Made by a program: the position numbers and the translations under genes
Part shown: piece by piece, positions 8,805 through 16,608 of the stretch
Layout of the letters: every line of letters begins with the position of its first letter
Position numbering within the stretch: position 1 is the first letter of the stretch
The notes under the pieces: generated by a model
Told to the model about the DNA's origin: nothing
The model's input: the letters and a program-made list of their open reading frames with translations, nothing else
Databases searched by the model: none
Origin: Tolypothrix sp. PCC 7712
GTDB taxonomy: Bacteria > Cyanobacteriota > Cyanobacteriia > Cyanobacteriales > Nostocaceae
DNA: 64,000 bases
Assembly (NCBI RefSeq): GCF_025860405.1
Contig: NZ_CP063785.1
Location: 8,185,390 to 8,249,389 of the forward strand
Direction of reading: 5' to 3'

Positions 8805-11800
8805 ATGAGCTTTAATAATATAGTGAAAGGTTTTGGTGTTAAAAAACCAAAAAAGAACCAAAATCAATATACAATTTATATTAATTTTTTACAAAAATTA
8901 TTAAAGGTAATTTCATCTAATCCAAATAAACCTAAAGTTGCTTATCGGTTGCTTGAAGCTAACCAAGATAAGTTGAATCAGGAATTTCCTCCAGTTTTCA
9001 GGCGCTGGTTAACAACTAAATTATCTACAAATTCTCAACAAGCTTATGCTACAGCAGATGCTACTTTAAAATTAATGCTCCTGTTGAATAAGTTTGAGCA
9101 GGGAAATAGAGTTGTTTGTCAGGAGATTTGCATTGCTGGTTATGAAGTTGTACTAACGTTAGTTACTCGTTCTCACTTTCCCGAAATATGGGCGATGATT
9201 CAACACAATCTTGGGGAATTATACCTGGAATGTTGGAGAGGAGAACGAGCAGAGAATATTGAAAAAGCTATCCGCTGTTTTTATCAAGAATTAGAAATAC
9301 ACACACCAAAGCGCTATCCTCAACAATGGCTAGGCGCAAAGAATGACCTTGGACTTGCCTATAGCGATCGCATTAAAGGTGAACGTTCTGAGAATATTAA
9401 GCAAGCAATTCAGCATCTGACAGAGGCCATCCAAGCATTTCCACCAGAACGGTTTACTGAACTATGGTTCAAGCTTAAGTCTAATCTTGCTAGCATTTCC
9501 GTTGAAAACACGGAAGATGATATAGAAGATATTCAACAGGAACTCAGTCAGTTAACACGGAACTTATTTACAAAAGAGGAAAACCCAAAAGAATGGGCAA
9601 ATATCCAACTAAATATTGGTGATTATTATGATGTCAATCATACAGGAGATAGAGCTAAAAATTTAGAAAAAGCTATCCACTCTTATACACAAGCATTACA
9701 AGTATTTAGCCCAGAAACATATCCCGAAGAGTGGGGCAAAGTTCAACAACATTTGGGTAATTCCTATCTGCGTCGTATCCGAGGAGATGAAGCCGAAAAT
9801 ATTGAATCGGCTATCGATTGTTTTACGCAAGCTCTACAAGTAAGGACGCAACAACATTTACCCGAAGCATGGGCTAAAACCAAAAGCTATTTAGGTATTG
9901 CTTTTCGCAGACGTATTGATGGAGATAAATCGGAAAATTTAGAACTGTCTCTTCAACATTGCCAAGATGCTTTACAAGTGGATATCCGCGCTCGCGATCC
10001 ACACCTATGGGCAGAAATTCAATTACATCTTGCTACAGTTTACGTCGATAGAATGCGCGGTTCTAAAACTGAGAATATTAAACAGGCTATTTTCTATTTT
10101 CAGCAAGCACTGCAAGAATATACTCCAGAGCGCAATCCAGAATTTTGTGGTTTAACTCACATGGAACTAGGGATTGCTTATGGTGGAATTCAGGATTTTG
10201 AAAAAGCTATATATCACTTCCAAGAAGCATTACAAGTATGTACTCGCGATCGCTTTCCTGAAAGATGGGCTGATATTCAACATAATCTCGGTGGTGCTTA
10301 TGCAAATCGCATCCAAGGAAATCATCAAGAAAATATTGCTTTAGCTATCCACTGTTGGCAGCAAGAGTTAGAAATATATACACCTAATAGGTTTCCTCGG
10401 CTATCCTATGACGCAGGAAGATCTCTTGCCTTCATAAGTCTTATGGAAGATAAGTGGGAAACAGCCATTCAAGGCTACGCCACAGCTATAGAAGCGATCG
10501 AAACCTATCGTACCTGGGATAATTCTGAAACTCGCCGCCAAGAAATTCTAGAAGAAGCTATTGATGTTTATCAAGAGATGGTAGAAATCTGCATTAAAGC
10601 AGGACAAATAGAAAAAGCCTTTGAATATGCCGAGCGATCGCGCTCTAAACGCCTGGTAGACTTAATGGCAAGTAACGACCTCTACCAAAGCGGCGAAATT
10701 CCCCCAGCAGTCAAGGAATTATTGCAGCAGTATGAACAACTGCAACAGCAAATTGATCAAGAACGTGATCGCCCAAAAGCCAACGATAATGGTAGTCAAA
10801 CACGCGCTGTATTCCAAGCTTACAACGAAGCGATCGCATCCTTGGAAGCAGAAAAACAGCAAGTTTGGGAACAAATCAGACGCTTAGATCCTGTGTTAGC
10901 TGGCGAAATTCAAGTTAGCGCCCCTAATTTTTCCGCAATCCAAAAGCTGATTGACCAGCCTACTACCGCTATTCTCAGTTTTTATACTACCGATAACGAC
11001 ACCCATATCTTTGTCCTGCAGCAAAATCAAATTACCCTTCACACTTGCGCCGGACAAGGGATAGAAACGCTGCAAGACTGGATTGAGCAGAATTGGATAT
11101 CAGCTTATACAAGTGATATCCAGACATGGAATAGCCAAATTAATCAGAGTCTGGGCGAACTAGCTCAACGTTTGCAACTGTCTGAATTAATTTCTCAACA
11201 TTTAGAAGGTATCGAAGAACTAATTCTAGTACCTCACTTGTTGCTGCACCAAATTCCCTTTGCGGCTTTACCAATTGGAAATCATCAATATCTAGGAGAT
11301 CAGTTTCTGATTCGCTATACTCCTAGCTGCCAAATCTTAGAGTTTTGTCAACAACGCGACAAGATAGAAAACTGCGAATTGTATGGCACTGTTGAAGATG
11401 CCACAGATGATTTACCCTGCGCCAGTTTTGAAGGTGAACAACTTGCCAAACTATACAACATTCCTCACTCTCAACGCCTGAGAGGTAGCATTCAAGCGAC
11501 TAAAGCTAATTATCGTCAGCTAGCTCAACAAGTCCAAGTACTTCACTGCTGTCATCATGCTGAATCATGTCTTGACAATCCCCTGGCATCATATTTGAAA
11601 TTGGGGGATGGCACTATTACTTTAGGGCAGTTAATGACACCAGGATGGCGTTTACCTAATCTCTCTGATGTTTTTCTTTCCTGCTGCGAGACGAATTTGG
11701 GTATTCCTGGGCTAACAGATGATATTCTCACCCTCTCCACTGGCTTTTTGTGTGCTGGTGCGAGAAGCGTTGTCAGTACTCTCTGGGCAGTAGATGATTT

Positions 11801-12134
11801 AGCCACAGCAGTATTTTCAGTATTTTACTACCAACATCGACAACAGGGTAAAAGTCGTCCGGAAGCTTTACGACAAGCCCAAATCTCCTTACGCAGTTTA
11901 AGGAAAGAGGATATTAAAGAAATTTCTCCAGAAGCACAAGCCAGGGAAAGGGAACTGATAAAAAGTAGAAAACAATACAGCCCTGGGACATTAGAACATC
12001 GCCAATGGGAGCGTGAATATAAGATGTATGCTCGATTTAACCGATTAATTCAAGCCATCGAAAGTTCTACGGAAGAGTATCCCTTTTCACATCCGCGTTA
12101 CTGGTCTGCTTTCATCTGTCAGGGTTTAAGATAA
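8805..12134 (+). CDS. TPR-CHAT protease (caspase-fold peptidase with TPR array)
   Basis: A 1109-residue protein. Residues about 110-560 form a tetratricopeptide array whose units carry the cyanobacterial signature RxRGDxAENIExAI...ALQV. A helical linker rich in Gln/Glu covers about 600-690. The C-terminal CHAT (caspase HetF-associated with TPRs) domain covers about 730-1109. The catalytic dyad is present: His918 in LHCCHHAE (the usual pattern is LHFAGHGE) and Cys961 in LSCCETNLG (usual LSACETGLG). CHAT enzymes cut specific protein partners. TPR-CHAT Csx29 of type III-E CRISPR is the best-known relative by architecture. The ATG lies two bases after the antitoxin stop, and no separate promoter is visible, so it is probably co-expressed with the toxin and antitoxin. 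The substrate is unknown. Confidence 0.92.
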   Translation: MSFNNIVKGFGVKKPKKNQNQYTIYINFLQKLLKVISSNPNKPKVAYRLLEANQDKLNQEFPPVFRRWLTTKLSTNSQQAYATADATLKLMLLLNKFEQGNRVVCQEICIAGYEVVLTLVTRSHFPEIWAMIQHNLGELYLECWRGERAENIEKAIRCFYQELEIHTPKRYPQQWLGAKNDLGLAYSDRIKGERSENIKQAIQHLTEAIQAFPPERFTELWFKLKSNLASISVENTEDDIEDIQQELSQLTRNLFTKEENPKEWANIQLNIGDYYDVNHTGDRAKNLEKAIHSYTQALQVFSPETYPEEWGKVQQHLGNSYLRRIRGDEAENIESAIDCFTQALQVRTQQHLPEAWAKTKSYLGIAFRRRIDGDKSENLELSLQHCQDALQVDIRARDPHLWAEIQLHLATVYVDRMRGSKTENIKQAIFYFQQALQEYTPERNPEFCGLTHMELGIAYGGIQDFEKAIYHFQEALQVCTRDRFPERWADIQHNLGGAYANRIQGNHQENIALAIHCWQQELEIYTPNRFPRLSYDAGRSLAFISLMEDKWETAIQGYATAIEAIETYRTWDNSETRRQEILEEAIDVYQEMVEICIKAGQIEKAFEYAERSRSKRLVDLMASNDLYQSGEIPPAVKELLQQYEQLQQQIDQERDRPKANDNGSQTRAVFQAYNEAIASLEAEKQQVWEQIRRLDPVLAGEIQVSAPNFSAIQKLIDQPTTAILSFYTTDNDTHIFVLQQNQITLHTCAGQGIETLQDWIEQNWISAYTSDIQTWNSQINQSLGELAQRLQLSELISQHLEGIEELILVPHLLLHQIPFAALPIGNHQYLGDQFLIRYTPSCQILEFCQQRDKIENCELYGTVEDATDDLPCASFEGEQLAKLYNIPHSQRLRGSIQATKANYRQLAQQVQVLHCCHHAESCLDNPLASYLKLGDGTITLGQLMTPGWRLPNLSDVFLSCCETNLGIPGLTDDILTLSTGFLCAGARSVVSTLWAVDDLATAVFSVFYYQHRQQGKSRPEALRQAQISLRSLRKEDIKEISPEAQARERELIKSRKQYSPGTLEHRQWEREYKMYARFNRLIQAIESSTEEYPFSHPRYWSAFICQGLR

Positions 12135-12136
12135 TG

Positions 12137-12212
12137 TGCGATCGCTTTCCCCCTCCTCAAACCCAAAAAATCGGACTAGAGGCTACAACTTAATCCCAAC
12201 TAGCAATTACAT
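12137..12212 (+). pseudogene. Remnant of the lysS 3' end and its flank
   Basis: This stretch aligns to 7441-7523: 37 of 41 bases match in the first block. After a 7-base gap, 26 of 35 match in the second, which covers the stop codon and beyond. Read in the lysS frame it encodes AIAFPLLKPKKSD followed by a stop, against AIAFPLLKPEKSD in the real gene. It starts three bases after the CHAT stop codon. With intact lysS it forms imperfect direct repeats bracketing the toxin-antitoxin-CHAT operon. Confidence 0.85.
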
Positions 12213-12222
12213 GGCTAAAAAC

Positions 12223-12258
12223 ACCTGTAAAGACGTAAGCTTTTGCGTTTTTGCAGGT
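12223..12258 (+). terminator. Hairpin behind the CHAT operon
   Basis: ACCTGTAAA pairs with TTTGCAGGT (one G-T pair) around an inner GACG/CGT stem. It is the first plausible terminator after the CHAT gene, about 90 bases downstream. There is no long T-run, so termination is only likely. Confidence 0.4.
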
Positions 12259-12330
12259 TATTAATTAAGAATGCTATAAAATAATTTTATAATTCTTGCC
12301 GCTCACTCCAGTTTTGAGGTTTATCATTAT

Positions 12331-13026
12331 TTGCAAGCCAAAGATATTAAAAAACAATTAAGATTACTCATAGATGAAGCATCTTTAATAGATCCTGGTT
12401 TAGCGAAAAGGTTAGAAGAGATCAATCGTTGGGTAAAAGATGTTAAGCCTGGTTCCCTAACATCTAAGAAATTTGTACTTTTTTTTCTGCAACAGATAAT
12501 TAAAGACGCACTGATTTGGCTTGATATTCAGTCCTCCGCATCACTAGAGGAGCGGCAACAATACTATGAACGGATGACACCAACGGAATACTATTGGTAT
12601 AGTTATTTATTCCCCAAATGGTTGAATCAAGTAGATCCAAAATTCTCTATTTGGAAACAGAAATTGATGGCGGGAGAGTACCATCAAGCGGATATCAATG
12701 TTTTGAGATTGATTGCTAGTGATATCATCCATCGGGAAGGAACTTTTTGGCAGTGTTATATAGCAGACTTCTCAATGGCAACTGATATAATTGTTAGTAA
12801 TCGAGAGAAGCAACCACTGTGTATTCAGATCACTAGTCTTTCGGATGAATTTTCTCAGGAAAAATCTGATAATTGGGAAAATACCTTGCTACTTTGGAGC
12901 ATAGATAGAGGTTTGTTCTTAAGTTACAATCCCCACATTACGGATTTTGTCAATCAGGTAGTGAATATCTCACTATACAACAGCGATCGCTTGCCAACAG
13001 GTATTTACTTAAAATTCAATTTATAG
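12331..13026 (+). CDS. Uncharacterised 231-residue protein, possible nuclease fold
   Basis: Not recognised with confidence. The N-terminal 130 residues are helical and charged. The C-terminal part contains TDIIVSNREKQPLCIQITS (about 151-169), an Asp on a strand followed by Gln-x-Thr on the next strand. This loosely resembles a PD-(D/E)xK-type core with Gln and Thr replacing Glu and Lys; that is inference only. The frame starts with TTG at 12331, with GAGG at 12315-12318 upstream and no in-frame ATG nearby. It follows the lysS remnant, 197 bases after the CHAT gene, and is followed 39 bases later by the 157-residue protein that shares the antitoxin domain. The three may therefore belong to the same accessory locus. 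Confidence 0.6.
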   Translation: MQAKDIKKQLRLLIDEASLIDPGLAKRLEEINRWVKDVKPGSLTSKKFVLFFLQQIIKDALIWLDIQSSASLEERQQYYERMTPTEYYWYSYLFPKWLNQVDPKFSIWKQKLMAGEYHQADINVLRLIASDIIHREGTFWQCYIADFSMATDIIVSNREKQPLCIQITSLSDEFSQEKSDNWENTLLLWSIDRGLFLSYNPHITDFVNQVVNISLYNSDRLPTGIYLKFNL

Positions 13027-13064
13027 TTGTAGACCATTTTCCTTCACTGTCTTCACCAAACTAC

Positions 13065-13538
13065 ATGATTATGGGGCACAAAATTCCAGTTGAACCTCAA
13101 GTAAGATTAGAAAATTTTTTGGCACATTTAGAAGCAGCTAGGCAATTACAAAGAGAATGGATGACTTATGGACTTGACTGTGTAAATTTATATTTTGATG
13201 ATGTTGATGAAGATTGGTGGGAAAAATGGGTAGAAGAAGAGCCGCAGAGTTTTGAAGCTGCTGTAATAGCATTCCTGGAAAGTGATAACTGGGTAGCTGT
13301 TAGGGTACGCAAGCAACTGCAAGACAAACCCATCTGTGAAATTGCTAGCAAGCTGGACAAATATTTGAGTTTCCCACAAGAAGACCAGATTTTTGCTATT
13401 AAAAATTTTTTAGCAGGTAAGGTGGTTGTGGGAGACAGTTACCGCTACAGCACGATTGAAATTGATGAAATTGAACTTTTTAATTTAGCAGCAGAACTCT
13501 TAGAGAAGTTAGAAGAGATTCGCGGTAAAAATCTCTAG
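13065..13538 (+). CDS. Protein sharing the antitoxin's C-terminal domain
   Basis: A 157-residue acidic protein with no DNA-binding domain. Residues 66-149 align without gaps to residues 148-231 of the antitoxin at 8083-8802 (49 of 84 identical), including IFAIKN-LAG and the invariant EIDEIEL stretch. Residues 1-60 form a separate helical, Trp-rich acidic segment (VDEDWWEKWVEEEP). The start at 13065 (ATG ATG-like, MIMGHK) is the first in frame after the upstream gene's stop. The shared domain suggests a common partner, either another protein of this locus or the protease; this is inference. A 33-bp palindrome follows 89 bases after the stop. Confidence 0.75.
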   Translation: MIMGHKIPVEPQVRLENFLAHLEAARQLQREWMTYGLDCVNLYFDDVDEDWWEKWVEEEPQSFEAAVIAFLESDNWVAVRVRKQLQDKPICEIASKLDKYLSFPQEDQIFAIKNFLAGKVVVGDSYRYSTIEIDEIELFNLAAELLEKLEEIRGKNL

Positions 13539-13626
13539 AGTTTTGAGTGCTGATGCTAGGTAGTAGGGTGTGTTGTCGCGCAGCGCAACGCACCGAGATA
13601 TCAAAAATTCGCAAACCTTGCTACCC

Positions 13627-13659
13627 AGATACCCAACTTTTTCAAAAAGTCGGGTATCT
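13627..13659. repeat. 33-bp palindromic repeat, copy 1
   Basis: AGATACCCAACTTTTT and AAAAAGTCGGGTATCT are inverted arms around a single C. Two more 33-bp copies occur at 26144-26176 and 47464-47496. The outer arms differ between copies but stay complementary (GATACCC/GGGTATC, GATCCCC/GGGGATC, GAAACCC/GGGTTTC). It lies 89 bases past the stop of the upstream gene and may act as a terminator. Confidence 0.9.
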
Positions 13660-13719
13660 AAATCTCGCTAAAGTTAATAACCCTGTTCTGTCACTCTCCG
13701 AAAACTTTTGCCATTTCTG

Positions 13720-15266
13720 GTAAGGATTCAGGTGGCAGAGTATTGACAAAGGGATCGCTTGAGGAGGAGTATCACAGATATGAACCAAAACCTGCCTCAA
13801 GATTTAAACCGGGAAAGCTTGAACCAGTTATCGAAACAAGAACTGGTAGAGATAATCATTGAGCAGAGCAAGGTAATAGGTGAATTACAGAAAACAGTAT
13901 TAGAACTACAGCAAGAAATAGAACGTTTAAAAGTCAGCAGAGATTTAGACAGCAAAACCTCATCTAAGCCGCCATCAGGGGACATCCTCAAAAAGAGTGA
14001 AAACAAAAAAGCAGCACCGCAAGAAGAATCAAATCATCCCAAAAGAAAGCCAGGTGGGCAACCAGGGCATCAAGGTAAGACCCGTAAGGGTTTTGGTAGA
14101 GTAGATCGTTGTGAAATCTTACGTCCAAGTGATTGTGTCTGTTGTGGTCAAAAAGCGTTTGCGGCTGTGGCAGTAAAAGTAGAAAAACAGTCTGTAGCGC
14201 AACTAGTGGAGCGTCCCATTGAAATAGTTGAGTATCAACGCCATACGTGCCAGTGTGAGTACTGTGGCAATATACAAACAGCCTCCTGGTCACAAGATAT
14301 CATCCCAGGACAGGATTTAGGGATTTCTTTACAGGCATTTTTAGGATGGGCAAATAATTATGCACATATGCCCTATGAAAAACAGCAAGAAATGTTGTGG
14401 GAGTTAGGTCAAATTGAAATTGGGCTGGGAACTTTAGTCACCACAAATGAACGAATTCAAACAGCGATTCAACCAAGCATTACTGAGTTAAGTAATTGGG
14501 TAAAACAGACACAACCTAACATTCATGTGGATGAAACACCTTGGTCTGTCAAGGGAGTTAAAGAATGGTTGTGGGTAGTTGCCAATTCTGAGTTTTGCCT
14601 GTTTACTGCTGCTGACACTCGTTCCAGAGCAGAACTAGAAGCCATTTTAGGGGCTAAATATACAGGGGTAATCAGCAGCGATGATTTTAGTGTTTACAAT
14701 GGCTATGCGGTGCCTGAGCAGCAGAAATGTTTGGCTCATCTACGCCGTCACTTCAAAAAACTAATTCAACTTCCAGGTCTTCACAACCAAGCTATTGGTG
14801 AAGCATTTGTGGATTTAATTGATGAAGCTTTTGGAAATTATGCCCAATGGTTTGAGACTCTTGACTGCGCCAGTTATAACGATTGGGTCAATCAATTCAA
14901 ATCTAAATTGCAACAAACACTTGATGACTGGATTAACTTAGCCGGAGCTACAGCAGGAAACCTTTTACGTTCCTTGCGCGATAAAGCCTCCCAATGGTGG
15001 TATTTCCTTGACAACCCTGAAGTTCCTCCTGATAACAATCAAGCCGAGCGATCGCTGCGTTTGGCTGTGACAAAACGTAAAGTTAGTGGTGGTTCCCGTT
15101 CGATGGAGCGGTTTCAACATACTGCCAATTTGTTGACGGTGGTTCAAACCTGTCGTCGTCAAAGTCTGTCTGTTATTGATTTTTTTGTACAAGCACTAAT
15201 TGCTGACTCTATTAATTCTCAGTCTCGCCCTTCTCTAGTTCCTCAATTTTAGACCTGAATCCTTAC
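13720..15266 (+). mobile_element. Complete IS66-family insertion sequence (1547 bp)
   Basis: Both ends carry the perfect 14-bp inverted repeat GTAAGGATTCAGGT, beginning with the GTAA usual for IS66. An 8-bp target duplication CATTTCTG flanks it exactly (13712-13719 and 15267-15274), also the usual IS66 length. The single transposase gene ends immediately before the right inverted repeat. Perfect ends, an intact gene and a perfect target duplication suggest recent insertion. The accessory genes TnpA and TnpB of classical IS66 are absent, as in the single-gene subgroup. Confidence 0.95.
13759..15252 (+). CDS. IS66-family transposase (TnpC-type)
   Basis: A 497-residue DDE transposase. A coiled-coil leader (about 20-65, with leucines) is followed by the SSKPPSGD stretch and basic KRKPGGQPGHQGKTRK segment typical of IS66. 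A four-Cys zinc-finger-like part (CVCCG...CQCEYCG, about 131-172) follows. The DDE core shows HVDETPW (first Asp), SSDDFSVYNG (second Asp) and NNQAERSLRLAVTKRK (Glu). The ATG at 13798 (MNQNLPQ) is a good alternative to the upstream start. It is complete and probably active. Confidence 0.96.
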   Translation: MRRSITDMNQNLPQDLNRESLNQLSKQELVEIIIEQSKVIGELQKTVLELQQEIERLKVSRDLDSKTSSKPPSGDILKKSENKKAAPQEESNHPKRKPGGQPGHQGKTRKGFGRVDRCEILRPSDCVCCGQKAFAAVAVKVEKQSVAQLVERPIEIVEYQRHTCQCEYCGNIQTASWSQDIIPGQDLGISLQAFLGWANNYAHMPYEKQQEMLWELGQIEIGLGTLVTTNERIQTAIQPSITELSNWVKQTQPNIHVDETPWSVKGVKEWLWVVANSEFCLFTAADTRSRAELEAILGAKYTGVISSDDFSVYNGYAVPEQQKCLAHLRRHFKKLIQLPGLHNQAIGEAFVDLIDEAFGNYAQWFETLDCASYNDWVNQFKSKLQQTLDDWINLAGATAGNLLRSLRDKASQWWYFLDNPEVPPDNNQAERSLRLAVTKRKVSGGSRSMERFQHTANLLTVVQTCRRQSLSVIDFFVQALIADSINSQSRPSLVPQF

Positions 15267-15423
15267 CATTTCTGAATTCTAGAGCTTTTGTATAACAAGC
15301 GTTTGCGCGATTATTTTCTAATAACAAATACAAGACCAACTTTTTTCTAATAGTATAGCTTGTATTGATTGCCTCATCGGGCTTCTAGCGATCGCCCTCC
15401 CGGAGAGTGACAAAAGCGGGATA

Positions 15424-15547
15424 AGTAACCACGCAAAATTAATTACAGTTATTGCGAGCGCAGCGAAGCAATCTCAACCCTTGCGATTGCTTCATTCCGC
15501 TCCGCTCCATTCGCAATGACATTGTGTAATTAATTTTGTTTAACTAC
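15424..15547. mobile_element. IS630-type MITE, about 124 bp, TA target duplication
   Basis: The ends AGTAACCACGCAAAATTAATTACA... and, reverse-complemented, AGTAGTTAAACAAAATTAATTACA form a 24-bp imperfect inverted repeat, flanked on both sides by TA. The inner part is a hairpin built on GCGAGCGCAGCGAAGCAAT and its near-complement. The right end matches the end of the IS630 transposase remnant at 53988-54226 (TGTAATTAATTTTGTYTAACTACT), so a related transposase probably mobilised it. No coding capacity. Confidence 0.8.
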
Positions 15548-15585
15548 TTAATTGTTCTTCACGATTTCGGGTTGCTGAAGACGCG

Positions 15586-15779
15586 ATAAATCGCGTCTCT
15601 ACAGGATTTAACGTCAATTGAATTGTATTATCCGAACCGTATTTTCCTATAAATAGGGTTTGCAAAATTTGTCAGGTTACGCGGTAGGAATTTAATTATT
15701 TTGTTGTTGCGAAATAAACTAATTCTAAAAAATTTTGCACCTAAAAATATGTAGGGGCGCAAAGCTTTGCGCCCCTAAC
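15586..15779. repeat. Interspersed hairpins between the MITE and the VOC-like gene
   Basis: Two known-looking cyanobacterial palindromes lie here: CGCGATAAATCGCG with the tail TCTCTACA near 15581-15601 (a relative with the same tail is at 63820-63842), and TAGGGGCGCAAAGCTTTGCG with its complementary end at about 15753-15779. The latter resembles TAGGGGCACAATATATTGTG at 33496. No gene is seen in 15267-15815. Confidence 0.6.
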
Positions 15780-15815
15780 TCATGGTTACCTGATGACTAC
15801 ACCCCTAATTAATAA

Positions 15816-16418
15816 CTAATTCGCAACCTCAGCCATTTCAATAATGCGTTCTTCATAATCCTTAACTAAAAAGTTAAGGGGTTTTTGGTTGCGAATCTTG
15901 AATTTCAAACCGCGTGTTTCTACTCGCATTAAAATCATTTCTAGGCAATCGCGGTCGAAGCAAACATGGCGTTGCTGGTTTTTTGTGCCTAAACTAGCGC
16001 CAGTAATCACGTGCAACTGGGTATTTTTCTTTAACTGATACCACAAGCCTTCACTGGCATTATTCATCATTTTGTTGGAGAAACTAGGCCCTGTAGACAT
16101 ATAAAGCGGGTCTATGCCTGTTGCTCCTATAGTTTGTTCGTAATTGTAATAGTAGTGCAAAGGCACTTCAGCGGCTGGTAAATCTAGCAGCCCTTCATAC
16201 AACTGTCGAGCAATTTCCAAATCTGACACCATGACGGTGTGTACTTTGGGCGCACTGGTGAGGAACATCCACATTGCTCCAGCGTAAGCTGCCAGGAGCA
16301 ATACCATAATGCCTTGGGTGGAGAGTAGGCTATCCAGGGGCAGGGAAGGCAGAAACGAGCCTAAAGTTAAAGGACTAAGTAGGAACGATATCACACTAGA
16401 GGCTATAACCATGAACAA
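15816..16418 (-). CDS. Membrane-anchored VOC/glyoxalase-like protein
   Basis: A 200-residue protein with two hydrophobic stretches at the N terminus (about 1-20 and 33-55), followed by a soluble part that resembles the glyoxalase/VOC-like proteins conserved in cyanobacteria (VHTVMVSDLEIARQLYEGLLDLPAAEVPLHYYYNYEQT). The catalytic metal ligands of true glyoxalase I are not evident, so enzymatic function is open. The ATG at 16418 gives a Met-rich start (MFMVIASS). ATG at 16412 is equally possible, and the first hydrophobic segment could be an artefact of an upstream start. It is transcribed divergently from the sigma-like gene at 16609. Confidence 0.65.
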   Translation of the reverse strand: MFMVIASSVISFLLSPLTLGSFLPSLPLDSLLSTQGIMVLLLAAYAGAMWMFLTSAPKVHTVMVSDLEIARQLYEGLLDLPAAEVPLHYYYNYEQTIGATGIDPLYMSTGPSFSNKMMNNASEGLWYQLKKNTQLHVITGASLGTKNQQRHVCFDRDCLEMILMRVETRGLKFKIRNQKPLNFLVKDYEERIIEMAEVAN

Positions 16419-16608
16419 GTCAAATATTGTATAAGGGAATGGCTTTTATTATTGTCGATAAAGACTAAAATTAAGTCCTTGTTTATAGTGTATCAATACT
16501 CCAGTGGTGTGAGTCTGAACCAAAATTAGACAAACATGAAGTTATTGTGCGCTCAATGGGAAACTGACAATCCCAAACTTATATTAACAACTATCAAACC
16601 TACGGCTC

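Larger units (their letters stand above)
13681..15420. repeat. Short inverted-repeat element interrupted by IS66
   Basis: The sequence at 13681-13700 and the reverse complement of 15401-15420 agree at 17 of 20 positions, including GTCACTCTCCG in both. Removing the IS66-family element and one target copy leaves about 185 bp bounded by these ends. It looks like a MITE or the remnant of another insertion sequence into which the IS66 element later jumped. No target duplication for the outer element is evident. Confidence 0.7.

Noticed and set aside
12331..13538. The whole 7.6-13.5 kb block as a single operon
   Set aside because: A lysS remnant and a hairpin separate the CHAT gene from the last two genes, so only the first three are clearly co-transcribed.
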